A DNA stretch of 64,000 nucleotides from Pleurocapsa sp. CCALA 161 (GTDB lineage Bacteria > Cyanobacteriota > Cyanobacteriia > Cyanobacteriales > Xenococcaceae), in the NCBI RefSeq assembly GCF_003003995.1, contig NZ_PVWF01000002.1, positions 1 through 64,000 of the forward strand, in the 5' to 3' direction. Positions within the stretch are counted from its first letter, which is position 1. Every line of letters begins with the position of its first letter. The position numbers and the translations under genes are program-made. Below, one piece after another: positions 44,489 to 52,473 of this stretch. A model generated the notes under the pieces. That model did not search any database. It saw only the letters and a program-made list of their open reading frames with translations, and was not told the DNA's origin.

Positions 44489-45745
44489 ATGGTCAAAATT
44501 GGTTACTGGGAATGTCCGACAGGAATTGCTGGGGATATGTGCTTGGGAGCATTGGTGGATTGCGGTTTGCCCTGGCAATATTTGCTGGATAGTCTCAAGA
44601 GTTTAGGTATAGAAGCAGAATATCAGTTAACCACAGAGGTTGTGACCCGCAATGGGCAATCGGCAACTAAAGTTTATGTCAATTTGCGCCAGGAACATCA
44701 CCATCATGATAGTGAGCATCACCACCCTAGGCATTTACCAGAGATTGAAAGTTTAATTCAGGCTGCATCTTTGCCAGAGCGAGTAAAACGCTGGAGCTTG
44801 CGTATCTTTCAGCAGTTGGCGATCGCCGAAAGTGCGGTCCACGGTATTCCCCCCGAACAGGTTCACTTTCACGAAGTCGGGGCAACTGATGCCATTATTG
44901 ATATTGTTGGTACTTGTATTGGTTTAGACTGGCTAAATCTTGATCGGCTTTACTGTTCTCCTCTGCCTACTGGAGGCGGAACGATTAAGGCTGCTCATGG
45001 TCAACTATCTGTTCCTGTCCCTGCGGTGGTCAAACTTTGGGAGACAAGAGAAGTGCCAATTTATAGCAATGGTATTCAAAAAGAGTTAGTTACACCCACA
45101 GGAGCGGCGATCGCGGTGACTTTAGCGCAACACTTTGGCGAACCTCCCGCGATGAAGTTAACTAAAATTGGCTTGGGTGCGGGTTCAAAAGATTTGGCAA
45201 TTCCCAACATTCTGCGCTTGTGGATTGGCGAAGCAGCAGAAAATCAACCAAAGGTTGAGCTACAGCAAGAAACTATTACTGTGTTAGAAACTCAGATTGA
45301 CGATCTCAGTCCTCAAGTGGTGGCCTATACCCTCGAACAGCTATTGACAGCAGGGGCATTAGATGTTTTCACTCAAAGCATCGGCATGAAAAAATCTCGT
45401 TCAGGCATTTTGTTAACGGTAATTTGCCATCCTGAAACAGCCTATGTTTGCAAGACCATTATTTTCCGCGAGACAACTACTTTGGGTATTCGTGAAAGTA
45501 CTCAGCAAAGAAGTATTCTCAACCGCGAAATCAAGCCGATCCAGACAAAGTACGGCACTGTAAATATTAAAGTTGCCAGTTGGGGATTTGGGGAGAACCA
45601 ACAAATAATTAATGTGCAACCTGAATATGAAGACTGCGCAGCCTTGGCTCGTCAACATAATATTTCCTGGCGAGCAGTCTCCCAGCAAGCGATCGCCGTT
45701 TATCAAGATAATCTTAACCATTTAGGAGAAAATAGCGTTTTCTAG
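44489..45745 (+). CDS. larC: Nickel-pincer cofactor biosynthesis protein LarC
   Basis: The 418-residue protein has the LarC start IGYWECPTGIAGDMCLGALVD, a His-rich insert at about 70-84 (HHHHDSEHHHPRH), PPEQVHFHEVGATDAIIDIVG and the C-terminal domain with ETQIDDLSPQVVAYTLE and GMKKSRSG. In Lactiplantibacillus, LarC inserts nickel into the pincer cofactor and is made by frameshifting; here it is one uninterrupted frame. larB and larE are not in the window. The 3' end overlaps the convergent gmk gene by 24 bases. Confidence 0.93.
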   Translation: MVKIGYWECPTGIAGDMCLGALVDCGLPWQYLLDSLKSLGIEAEYQLTTEVVTRNGQSATKVYVNLRQEHHHHDSEHHHPRHLPEIESLIQAASLPERVKRWSLRIFQQLAIAESAVHGIPPEQVHFHEVGATDAIIDIVGTCIGLDWLNLDRLYCSPLPTGGGTIKAAHGQLSVPVPAVVKLWETREVPIYSNGIQKELVTPTGAAIAVTLAQHFGEPPAMKLTKIGLGAGSKDLAIPNILRLWIGEAAENQPKVELQQETITVLETQIDDLSPQVVAYTLEQLLTAGALDVFTQSIGMKKSRSGILLTVICHPETAYVCKTIIFRETTTLGIRESTQQRSILNREIKPIQTKYGTVNIKVASWGFGENQQIINVQPEYEDCAALARQHNISWRAVSQQAIAVYQDNLNHLGENSVF

Positions 45746-46282
45746 TTTGGCGATCGCAACTTCCACCTCATCATTGACAATGGTAAAGTCAAATTCTTCA
45801 CTGGCGGCAATTTCCTGACGGGCGATGGCTAACCTACTGGCGATCGACTCTTCAGAATTTGTTCCTCTAGCTCTGATTCTGGCTTCCAACTCTTCTATTG
45901 AAGGAGGTAAAATGAAAATGCGTCTTGCTTGGGGAAAAATATTGGCGATCGCTCTTGCTCCAGCTAGCTCAATCTCCAATACAACATAATTGCCCTGGTC
46001 AATCTGCTCGATTACCTGCGCTTTGGGCGTACCGTAATAGTTCCCCGCATATTCTGCCCACTCTAGCAGTTCATGGTTAAGAATGGCGGTTTCAAAGTCT
46101 TGCTGGCTCAAAAAGTAGTAGGCAACACCATCTATTTCCCCTGGACGAGGTTTTCTGGTGGTAGCAGATACTGATAGACTCAATTGGGGATGACGTTGCA
46201 AAAGCAGACTAACCAACGTGCCTTTACCCACTCCACTCGGCCCAGTAATAACGATGAGTTGACCTGGCTGTTCGACTGACAT
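45722..46282 (-). CDS. gmk: Guanylate kinase
   Basis: The frame is open to 46324, but ATG 46280-46282 (MSVEQPGQLIVITGPSG) is the usual start and avoids overlap with remA. The 186-residue protein has P-loop GPSGVGKGT (14-22), GMP-binding SVSATTRKPRPGE, GVAYYFLSQQDF, EIELAGARAI and the LID region RARGTNSEE. It phosphorylates GMP to GDP. It is downstream of remA by 19 bases, a linkage also seen in Bacillus. Confidence 0.95.
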   Translation of the reverse strand: MSVEQPGQLIVITGPSGVGKGTLVSLLLQRHPQLSLSVSATTRKPRPGEIDGVAYYFLSQQDFETAILNHELLEWAEYAGNYYGTPKAQVIEQIDQGNYVVLEIELAGARAIANIFPQARRIFILPPSIEELEARIRARGTNSEESIASRLAIARQEIAASEEFDFTIVNDEVEVAIAKLENAIFS

Positions 46283-46301
46283 TAGTGATAATCTGGTTAG
46301 G

Positions 46302-46553
46302 TTATGGTTCTTTGCTGACGACAAAGCGGTGAGCTACAGTTTCGGGCTGAATCGCTGAGAGTACTACATGAGAAGAATCAGTAATAATCACGGCACGGGT
46401 ACGACGACCATAAGTGGCATCGATCAATAAACTCTTTTCTCTAGCTTCAGTAATAATTCTTTTGATCGGCGCAGATTCGGGACTAACAATGGCAATAATA
46501 CGATTAGCAGAAACGATATTACCAAAACCAATATTAATTAACTGAATATCCAT
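46302..46553 (-). CDS. RemA-like DUF370 regulator
   Basis: The 83-residue protein has the whole RemA pattern: [54 protein letters not shown] in two parts, and [16 protein letters not shown]. In Bacillus subtilis RemA is a DNA-binding activator of biofilm matrix genes that forms ring-like oligomers. Cyanobacterial members are conserved but little studied. It shares a probable transcript with gmk. Confidence 0.9.
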   Translation of the reverse strand: MDIQLINIGFGNIVSANRIIAIVSPESAPIKRIITEAREKSLLIDATYGRRTRAVIITDSSHVVLSAIQPETVAHRFVVSKEP

Positions 46554-46773
46554 AGTTATTCATTTGCAACTTTTTAAGAATGCTTCTCGCTATTTAAATT
46601 TTAGAAAATATTGTTTTAATACTATATTTTTATCGCTTGATTTACAAGGAAAAAGCTACATAAACGAAGCTATTTAAGGAAATTTTCGCTTTTGCTTAGA
46701 ATTAAACTAACTTGTAGCCAAAATCACAATAATTTACTGCTTAATCTAGGATATTTTGTTTTTTTTTACAATT

Positions 46774-48504
46774 ATGCAACCAGTTGACTACACTACTTTA
46801 ATGGCAAGCTGCGCCGAACTAAATCGAGACTGGATTCCCTCGCGGATAGAACAGGTTTATCAGCGGGATCGCTTTACTATTTCTCTCGCGCTGCGAACCC
46901 TCAAAGCCAAACCCTGGCTCACTATTTGTTGGCATCCTGAAGCTGCTCGGATTAACCTTGGCGATCCCCCACCCCGTCTAAAAGATACATTTACCTTCAG
47001 CGATCAGCTACGGCATCAGCTTAAGGGTTTAGCCCTCACGGGAGTTGCAGCGATCGCTCCTTGGGAACGAGTAATCGATCTTCAGTTCGCCCAACGCCCA
47101 GGAGAAAAACCCCTGTGGCATTTATACGTTGAGATTATGGGCAAGTATAGTAACGTGATCTTGACCGATGGCTCACAGCAGATTGTTACCCCCGCTAAAC
47201 AAATTAGCCCCACTCAGTCTAGTGTACGCCCAATTCAAACAGGACAGCCCTATGAACTTCCTCCAGCCCTCATTGGCACGACTCCCAAATTAGAAGAATC
47301 TTTTGTCCGTTGGCAAGAAAGAGTTAGTCTAGTGCCTGGACAGGTAAAACGTCAATTACTCCAGTCCTATCGTGGTTTGAGTCCTAGAGTAGCAGCAGAA
47401 ATTGCGATCGCAGCAGGCTTATCTCCCCAGCAGCAAACTGACACTCTCACCTTAGAACATTGGCAAGCATTATTTCACTATTGGCAAAAATGGCTACTTG
47501 CCCTGGAACATCAGCAGTTTTCTCCAGGGTGGTTAACCGATGGGTATACGGTTTTAGGCTGGAATAAAGTTGAATCGGTCGAGGGAGTCCAAGCTCTGCT
47601 AAATTGTTACTACACTCAGTCAGTAAACCGTCAGCAGTTTACACAGCTACATCATCAGCTTAATCAAAAGCTAATTAACTTACTCAAAAAACTTAATGTC
47701 AAAGCTAATACTTTTCGCCAACGGTTAGCACAGTCGGCAGATGCCGACAGCTATCGTCAGCAGGGAAATTTATTGATGGCGCATCTCCACCAAATACAAC
47801 CAGGTATGAAGTCGATTACCCTGAATGACTTTGAGACAGGCAAGCCAATTAAAATTAAGCTCAATCCCGAAAAAAATCCAGCTCAAAATGCTCAATACCT
47901 CTACAAACAGAGCCAAAAACTCAAGCGGGCTAAAGATGCAGTCGTTCCCTTATTAGCAGATGTCGATGGCGAGATCGACTATTTATCCCAGGTGCAAACA
48001 GCTTTAAATCAACTCAAGGGCGAAAATACAGACAGTTCTGAAGATTTACAGGCTTTAGCCGAAATTAAAGAAGAACTAATTCAACAAAAATACATCATTG
48101 CCGAACGTCAAGAGGAACGCCAAATTGACCAAGACTCTCAGCCCTATCGCTTGACTGCACCTTCAGGCTGTGAAATCTGGATTGGTCGGAACAATCGTCA
48201 GAATGATATTTTAACTTTCCGCACGGCGGTGGAATACGATCTCTGGTTTCATACCCAAGAAATTCCTGGAAGTCACGTATTGCTACGTCTCGATCCTGGT
48301 GCGGTTGCTAGTGAACAAGATCTTCAGTTTACGGCAGACATAGCAGCATACTATAGTCAAGCTCGTGAAAGCGATCGAGTTCCTGTAATCTATACCCAAC
48401 CAAAATACATTTATAAACCCAAGGGAGCAAAGCCAGGGATGGTTATCTATAAACAAGAAACAGTTATTTGGGGCAGACCGCAGATAGCTAAACTTCACTT
48501 CTGA
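46774..48504 (+). CDS. rqcH: NFACT-family protein RqcH (Rqc2 homologue)
   Basis: The start is ATG 46774; the in-frame TTG at 46756 is less likely. The 576-residue protein has NFACT-N (MQPVDYTTLMASCAELNRDW ... IEQVYQRDRFTISLAL), a helix-hairpin-helix segment (RGLSPRVAAEIAIAAGL), a coiled-coil middle (about 300-440) and NFACT-R (GCEIWIGRNNRQNDILTFRT and DLWFHTQEIPGSHVLLR). RqcH binds obstructed 50S subunits and recruits tRNA-Ala to add C-terminal alanine tails in ribosome-associated quality control. Confidence 0.93.
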   Translation: MQPVDYTTLMASCAELNRDWIPSRIEQVYQRDRFTISLALRTLKAKPWLTICWHPEAARINLGDPPPRLKDTFTFSDQLRHQLKGLALTGVAAIAPWERVIDLQFAQRPGEKPLWHLYVEIMGKYSNVILTDGSQQIVTPAKQISPTQSSVRPIQTGQPYELPPALIGTTPKLEESFVRWQERVSLVPGQVKRQLLQSYRGLSPRVAAEIAIAAGLSPQQQTDTLTLEHWQALFHYWQKWLLALEHQQFSPGWLTDGYTVLGWNKVESVEGVQALLNCYYTQSVNRQQFTQLHHQLNQKLINLLKKLNVKANTFRQRLAQSADADSYRQQGNLLMAHLHQIQPGMKSITLNDFETGKPIKIKLNPEKNPAQNAQYLYKQSQKLKRAKDAVVPLLADVDGEIDYLSQVQTALNQLKGENTDSSEDLQALAEIKEELIQQKYIIAERQEERQIDQDSQPYRLTAPSGCEIWIGRNNRQNDILTFRTAVEYDLWFHTQEIPGSHVLLRLDPGAVASEQDLQFTADIAAYYSQARESDRVPVIYTQPKYIYKPKGAKPGMVIYKQETVIWGRPQIAKLHF

Positions 48505-48590
48505 CTTTTGATTTCTGACTGACGTTACCCATTAAGTAATATTTTTGCAGTAAGCTCGATATGTTTATTTTTATCACAGATTAAATTTTC

Positions 48591-49052
48591 ATGGAATCGT
48601 TTATAGGCTTTATTTTTGCTTTTATTTTTGGCAGTTTTCTAGAATACTGGGTTCACCGCTTGATGCACGTCAGTCCAATGTTTGGCAATAAAATCACAGG
48701 GCATTATGGACATCATCGCAGCAATAGTACTAAAGGATTCGTCGGTGATTTTCTCGATTTTAGTTTAGTGTCATTATTAGTATTGCCAGCTTTTTTAATA
48801 TCTCTATCCTGCGGAATTATTATGATATCTGGGACTATAGCATTTGCTGCTTTTGCTTCCTATGCCCACCAAATTCAGCACCACAACCCCCACAAATGTT
48901 TCTGGATGAAAATGCCGATTCACTACGTTCACCACCAAAACAACCAGTGGGATAGTAATTTTGGGCTAGCGATCGACTGGTGGGATATAGTTTTTGGAAC
49001 TTACAAGCCTGTTGAGTGGCTGAGTAAAGAACAGCCTGGGATGAATAAATAA
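48591..49052 (+). CDS. Fatty-acid-hydroxylase/sterol-desaturase superfamily protein
   Basis: The 153-residue membrane protein has four His boxes: EYWVHRLMH, GHYGHHRSN, HQIQHHNPH and HYVHHQNNQ. These supply the di-iron ligands of the fatty acid hydroxylase superfamily. Two hydrophobic hairpins separate them. The protein is shorter than sterol desaturases and resembles compact carotenoid-hydroxylase-like members. The substrate is unknown; lipids or carotenoids are plausible. Confidence 0.85.
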   Translation: MESFIGFIFAFIFGSFLEYWVHRLMHVSPMFGNKITGHYGHHRSNSTKGFVGDFLDFSLVSLLVLPAFLISLSCGIIMISGTIAFAAFASYAHQIQHHNPHKCFWMKMPIHYVHHQNNQWDSNFGLAIDWWDIVFGTYKPVEWLSKEQPGMNK

Positions 49053-49106
49053 CCGGTTTACTAGCTAGTCGATCTGCAAAGATCTCGAAAATGCAAGGCG
49101 CAACCT

Positions 49107-50165
49107 TTAAGCTACTACGTTAAGGTAATCAATCAAAGCACTGGGTTTAATTACTCCTTTTTCGGTAATGATGGCGTTGATTAAATTAGCAGGAGTCACA
49201 TCAAAAGCTGGGTTATAAAATTCTACTCCCGCAACACAAATGTCAGTATCTCCAATTTGAGCTATTTCCCTCGCATCTCTTTCTTCAATTGGTATCTGGC
49301 TACCGTTAGCTAAATCAAAATCAATAGTGGAGAAGGGTGCAGCAACATAGAAAGGAACATTATGAGCTTTAGCGGCGATCGCCAGAGCATAAGTACCAAT
49401 TTTATTCGCAGCATCTCCATTGGCAGCAATACGATCTGCTCCCACCACTACCAGATCGATCATATTTTGCTGCATGCAGTGAGCCGCCATGCTGTCGGTG
49501 ATTACGGTGACGGGAATTCCTTCTTGAACGCATTCCCAAGCGGTTAATTTTGCCCCCTGAAGACGAGGACGAGTCTCATCGGCATATACCCTCTCTAAAC
49601 GCTCTTCCCGCCACGCAGAACGAATTACCCCTAAAGCAGTGCCATATCCTGCGGTAGCTAACGAACCTGCATTACAGTGGGTCAAAATGCGCAATTTGCT
49701 AGGGCTACAAGGCAAGATAGTTAAACCGCGATCGCCAATTGCTTGACAGGTTGCCAGGTCTTCGATCTGGATCTGTTGCGCAGTTTGCAATAGGGTACGT
49801 TTAATTTCGGCAACTGTGCCAATTTCTTCATGAGCAGTTTTGAGCATCCGCGCGATCGCCCAGAATAAATTTACTGCTGTCGGGCGAGTTTGCTTTAATA
49901 AATCGCCAACCTGTTGAAGATGTGCGAGAAATTCTTGAAGATCCTCTGTTTCAATCTCCGTTGCTCCCAGATACATACCGTAGGCTGCTGCCACCCCAAT
50001 AGCTGGCGCACCACGTACAATCATTGTTTTAATTGCCTGTGCCATGTCAGAACTACGACTAATCGCTACATGGCTATATTCTGCTGGTAAACGAGTTTGA
50101 TCGATTAACAGTACTTGATTATTCTGCCAAACAACAGGATAAATTTGGTTGGAATTGGAGTTCAT
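49107..50165 (-). CDS. mtnA: S-methyl-5-thioribose-1-phosphate isomerase
   Basis: The 352-residue protein has [14 protein letters not shown] (51-64), catalytic Cys164 in [18 protein letters not shown], catalytic Asp244 in [20 protein letters not shown] and a C-terminal block [20 protein letters not shown]. The eIF2B-alpha-like fold is shared with ribose-1,5-bisphosphate isomerase, but the CNAG motif fixes MtnA. It works in the methionine salvage pathway, and no other mtn genes are nearby. The hicAB pair lies upstream on the same strand. Confidence 0.97.
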   Translation of the reverse strand: MNSNSNQIYPVVWQNNQVLLIDQTRLPAEYSHVAISRSSDMAQAIKTMIVRGAPAIGVAAAYGMYLGATEIETEDLQEFLAHLQQVGDLLKQTRPTAVNLFWAIARMLKTAHEEIGTVAEIKRTLLQTAQQIQIEDLATCQAIGDRGLTILPCSPSKLRILTHCNAGSLATAGYGTALGVIRSAWREERLERVYADETRPRLQGAKLTAWECVQEGIPVTVITDSMAAHCMQQNMIDLVVVGADRIAANGDAANKIGTYALAIAAKAHNVPFYVAAPFSTIDFDLANGSQIPIEERDAREIAQIGDTDICVAGVEFYNPAFDVTPANLINAIITEKGVIKPSALIDYLNVVA

Positions 50166-50252
50166 AGAGACGTTTTGCCCACAGTCTAATTTGCATTTAT
50201 ATATTCTATTGCTTTGAGCAAATTAATAAATTTATCTAAAAGCGACTTTGGA

Positions 50253-50483
50253 TTAAGCATATAGCGATCGTCCTTTGGGAGTAGGAATAGAACGTCCCAA
50301 TTCTTGAGCGGTTTCAATCCATTCCTGAATAATAATTTCAGCATTAGTTACTGCTTCAACGTAAGTTTGACCAACATGCGTGCAAGCCCTTTGTGCCATA
50401 CATCCAGGTAACTCTGGAACTTCTACAATAAAAGCTGCGTCAGTTTCGCTCCAATAGATAATCAATTCATACTTAATCGACAT
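50253..50483 (-). CDS. hicB: HicB-family antitoxin
   Basis: The start is ATG 50481-50483 (MSIKYELIIYWSETDAAFIV). The 76-residue protein has the partial RNase-H-like HicB fold: YELIIYWSETDAAFIVEVPELPGCMAQ in two blocks and TYVEAVTNAEIIIQEWIE. There is no added helix-turn-helix or ribbon-helix-helix domain, so it is the short form. It should bind and neutralise HicA. It overlaps the end of hicA by 11 bases, so the pair is translationally coupled in the order toxin-antitoxin. Confidence 0.9.
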   Translation of the reverse strand: MSIKYELIIYWSETDAAFIVEVPELPGCMAQRACTHVGQTYVEAVTNAEIIIQEWIETAQELGRSIPTPKGRSLYA

Positions 50484-50733
50484 CACTATCTCCTAAAGAA
50501 TATTTCACAATTAGATTTCTAATTTGCTTAACTTGATAACTCTTAGCTTTGCTATTTTGGGGCTGGATATTAATGATTTCTTCTACATTATCTTTTGTGA
50601 AAAAATAGCGATCGCCTCTGATTCGTTCCTTAAAACCCATTTTTTTGAGTAGCTGGCGAAGTTCGGAAAATTTGATGTTGTGATCGGATGTTCCTGTAAG
50701 AATCTTTTGCAGTAGCTTCTCGTATTTGCCCAT
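50473..50733 (-). CDS. hicA: HicA-family toxin, apparently lacking the catalytic histidine
   Basis: The 86-residue protein of the YcfA/HicA dsRBD-like fold has KFSELRQLLKKMGFKERIRG, then FFTKDNVEEIINIQP and KSYQVKQIRNLIVKY. In typical members of this subgroup the glycine is followed by SHH(I/F)F, where the histidine cuts mRNA. Here the segment reads GDRYFF and no histidine is present in this position; the only histidine is in the N-terminal SDHNIKF. The toxin may be inactive, or use another residue. hicB overlaps its 3' end. Confidence 0.85.
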   Translation of the reverse strand: MGKYEKLLQKILTGTSDHNIKFSELRQLLKKMGFKERIRGDRYFFTKDNVEEIINIQPQNSKAKSYQVKQIRNLIVKYSLGDSDVD

Positions 50734-50770
50734 TCCTTACGGCGCGTTTTGGGAAAGAAGATTCTTACCC

Positions 50771-50794
50771 ATTTGCGAAGCTTATCCTTTAGGA
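50771..50794. repeat. Dispersed repeat unit (CCTTTAGGA family)
   Basis: The 24 bases ATTTGCGAAGCTTATCCTTT plus AGGA match 3569-3592 in the MITE copy A exactly or nearly so. The copy lies in the spacer upstream of the hicAB operon and the amidase gene. Confidence 0.6.
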
Positions 50795-50878
50795 AAAGCC
50801 GCCTTACCCAAACACCAATTATAAAGTTGCAAAATGACTAAATGACTACTCATTGTCTATTCTATTAGGTTATTAACG

Positions 50879-52372
50879 ATGAATATAGTGTTTGCAACGG
50901 CAAGTCAACTGGCGCAGATGATTCGAGACAAAGAAGTTTCCGCAGTAGAAGTTTTAGATGCTTATTTAGAACAAATTGCCAAGCATAACGGTAAGATAAA
51001 TGCGATCGCGACTTTAGATCGAGAAAAAGCTTTAAAAAAAGCCAAAGAAGCTGATGAAGCCTTAGCCCAAGGGGAAAATTGGGGAGCGTTACACGGTGTC
51101 CCAGTTACCATTAAAGACACTATTGAAACGGCAGGTTTATTAACTACTGCTGGCTATCCACCTTTAAAAAATTATCTACCTCAGCAAGATGCTACTACAG
51201 TAGCAAGATTAAAAGCAGCAGGAGCAATTATCTTCGCTAAAACCAATCCTGCAAAACTAGCAGGAGATTATCAAACCAATAATCCTTTATTTGGACAAAC
51301 TAACAATCCTTGGAACTTAGATTATACTCCTGGAGGTAGTTCTGGAGGTTCAGCAGCAGCGATCGCTGCTGGATTTTCGGCTTTAGAACTTGGTAGTGAT
51401 GTTGCAGGTTCGATTCGCCATCCCGCCCATTACTGTGGTGTTTACGGCTTTATGCCTACAGATCGTCGAGTTTCTACCGCAGGGCATATTCCTGAATTAC
51501 CAGGAAAACCTAAGTATATTCGCCATCTACTTAGAATTGGCCCTTTAGCTCGTTCAATTGAAGATTTACAGCTATGCTTTTCTCTAATTGCAGGGGCGGA
51601 TATCAGACAGCCAGAAATCCCTCCCTTACCTTTAGATCCACCGATAGATAAAAAATTGTCCGAACTAAAAATTGCCTGGACATACGGCTATGATTTTTTG
51701 CCCACAAGTCAAGATACGCGCTCTTGTATTCAAAGCTTAATTAACCGTTTAACCGATACTGGTTGTTATCTAGAAGAATGCAACTCAACTAATTTTGACT
51801 GGGAAGAAGCTTTAGCTAACTATAGTGCTTTTGTCGCTTATGAATTATTTGCGTCTGCTGCTAAACTGGGTATTTTGCCAGGAATGTGGACAGGAATTGT
51901 TACAGAATTTTATGCTCGTACTCAAACCGCTTTTAAATCGGCTACTCCCCTGGCTAAAAAAGGAAATCTGGCATTTCCACCAAGTATGGCAAAATACAAT
52001 ATTGTTTTAACTGAGCGCGATCGCACTATGGCACAAATGGATCGCTTTATGGAGAGGTGGGATGCCTGGATTTGTCCTGTCTCGATGACTCCTGCATTTC
52101 CTCATTGTAGTTTTGGTCAGTCGATAGAAGTTGATGGGGTAAAATTTCCTTATCTATTAGCTTGTGGTGGTTACACCATGCCGTTAAATTTTACGGGTAG
52201 CCCTGTAGTAGTAATTCCCATTGGCAAAAGTAAGTCAGGATTACCCATTGGAGTGCAAATTGTTGGTAAAAGATGGCAGGATGTGAAGTTACTGGCGATT
52301 GCGAAGCTAGCCGAAGGCATCGCTAAAAAGATTAATGAAATAGCTGGCGACTTTCAACATCCATGCTTGTAA
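50879..52372 (+). CDS. Amidase-signature family hydrolase
   Basis: The 497-residue protein has the amidase triad Lys79 (PVTIKDT), cis-Ser154 ([11 protein letters not shown]) and Ser178 (DVAGSIRHPA). It differs from GatA in the loop after the nucleophile (HYCGVYGFMPT) and at the C-terminus, so it is a stand-alone amidase rather than a transamidosome subunit. The long ASRS-like middle region (TTEFYARTQTAF-like) fits secondary amide or acylamide hydrolases. The substrate is unknown. It is a paralogue of gatA at 14792. Confidence 0.9.
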   Translation: MNIVFATASQLAQMIRDKEVSAVEVLDAYLEQIAKHNGKINAIATLDREKALKKAKEADEALAQGENWGALHGVPVTIKDTIETAGLLTTAGYPPLKNYLPQQDATTVARLKAAGAIIFAKTNPAKLAGDYQTNNPLFGQTNNPWNLDYTPGGSSGGSAAAIAAGFSALELGSDVAGSIRHPAHYCGVYGFMPTDRRVSTAGHIPELPGKPKYIRHLLRIGPLARSIEDLQLCFSLIAGADIRQPEIPPLPLDPPIDKKLSELKIAWTYGYDFLPTSQDTRSCIQSLINRLTDTGCYLEECNSTNFDWEEALANYSAFVAYELFASAAKLGILPGMWTGIVTEFYARTQTAFKSATPLAKKGNLAFPPSMAKYNIVLTERDRTMAQMDRFMERWDAWICPVSMTPAFPHCSFGQSIEVDGVKFPYLLACGGYTMPLNFTGSPVVVIPIGKSKSGLPIGVQIVGKRWQDVKLLAIAKLAEGIAKKINEIAGDFQHPCL

Positions 52373-52473
52373 TTAAGAGCTTTTTAGCAGAAAAAAGCAT
52401 TTTAGAGGGTAGATAGCGATCGCCCCAAAAAATAGTACCACAACGAGTAATAATCTTCTTCATGCCTAAAAAT

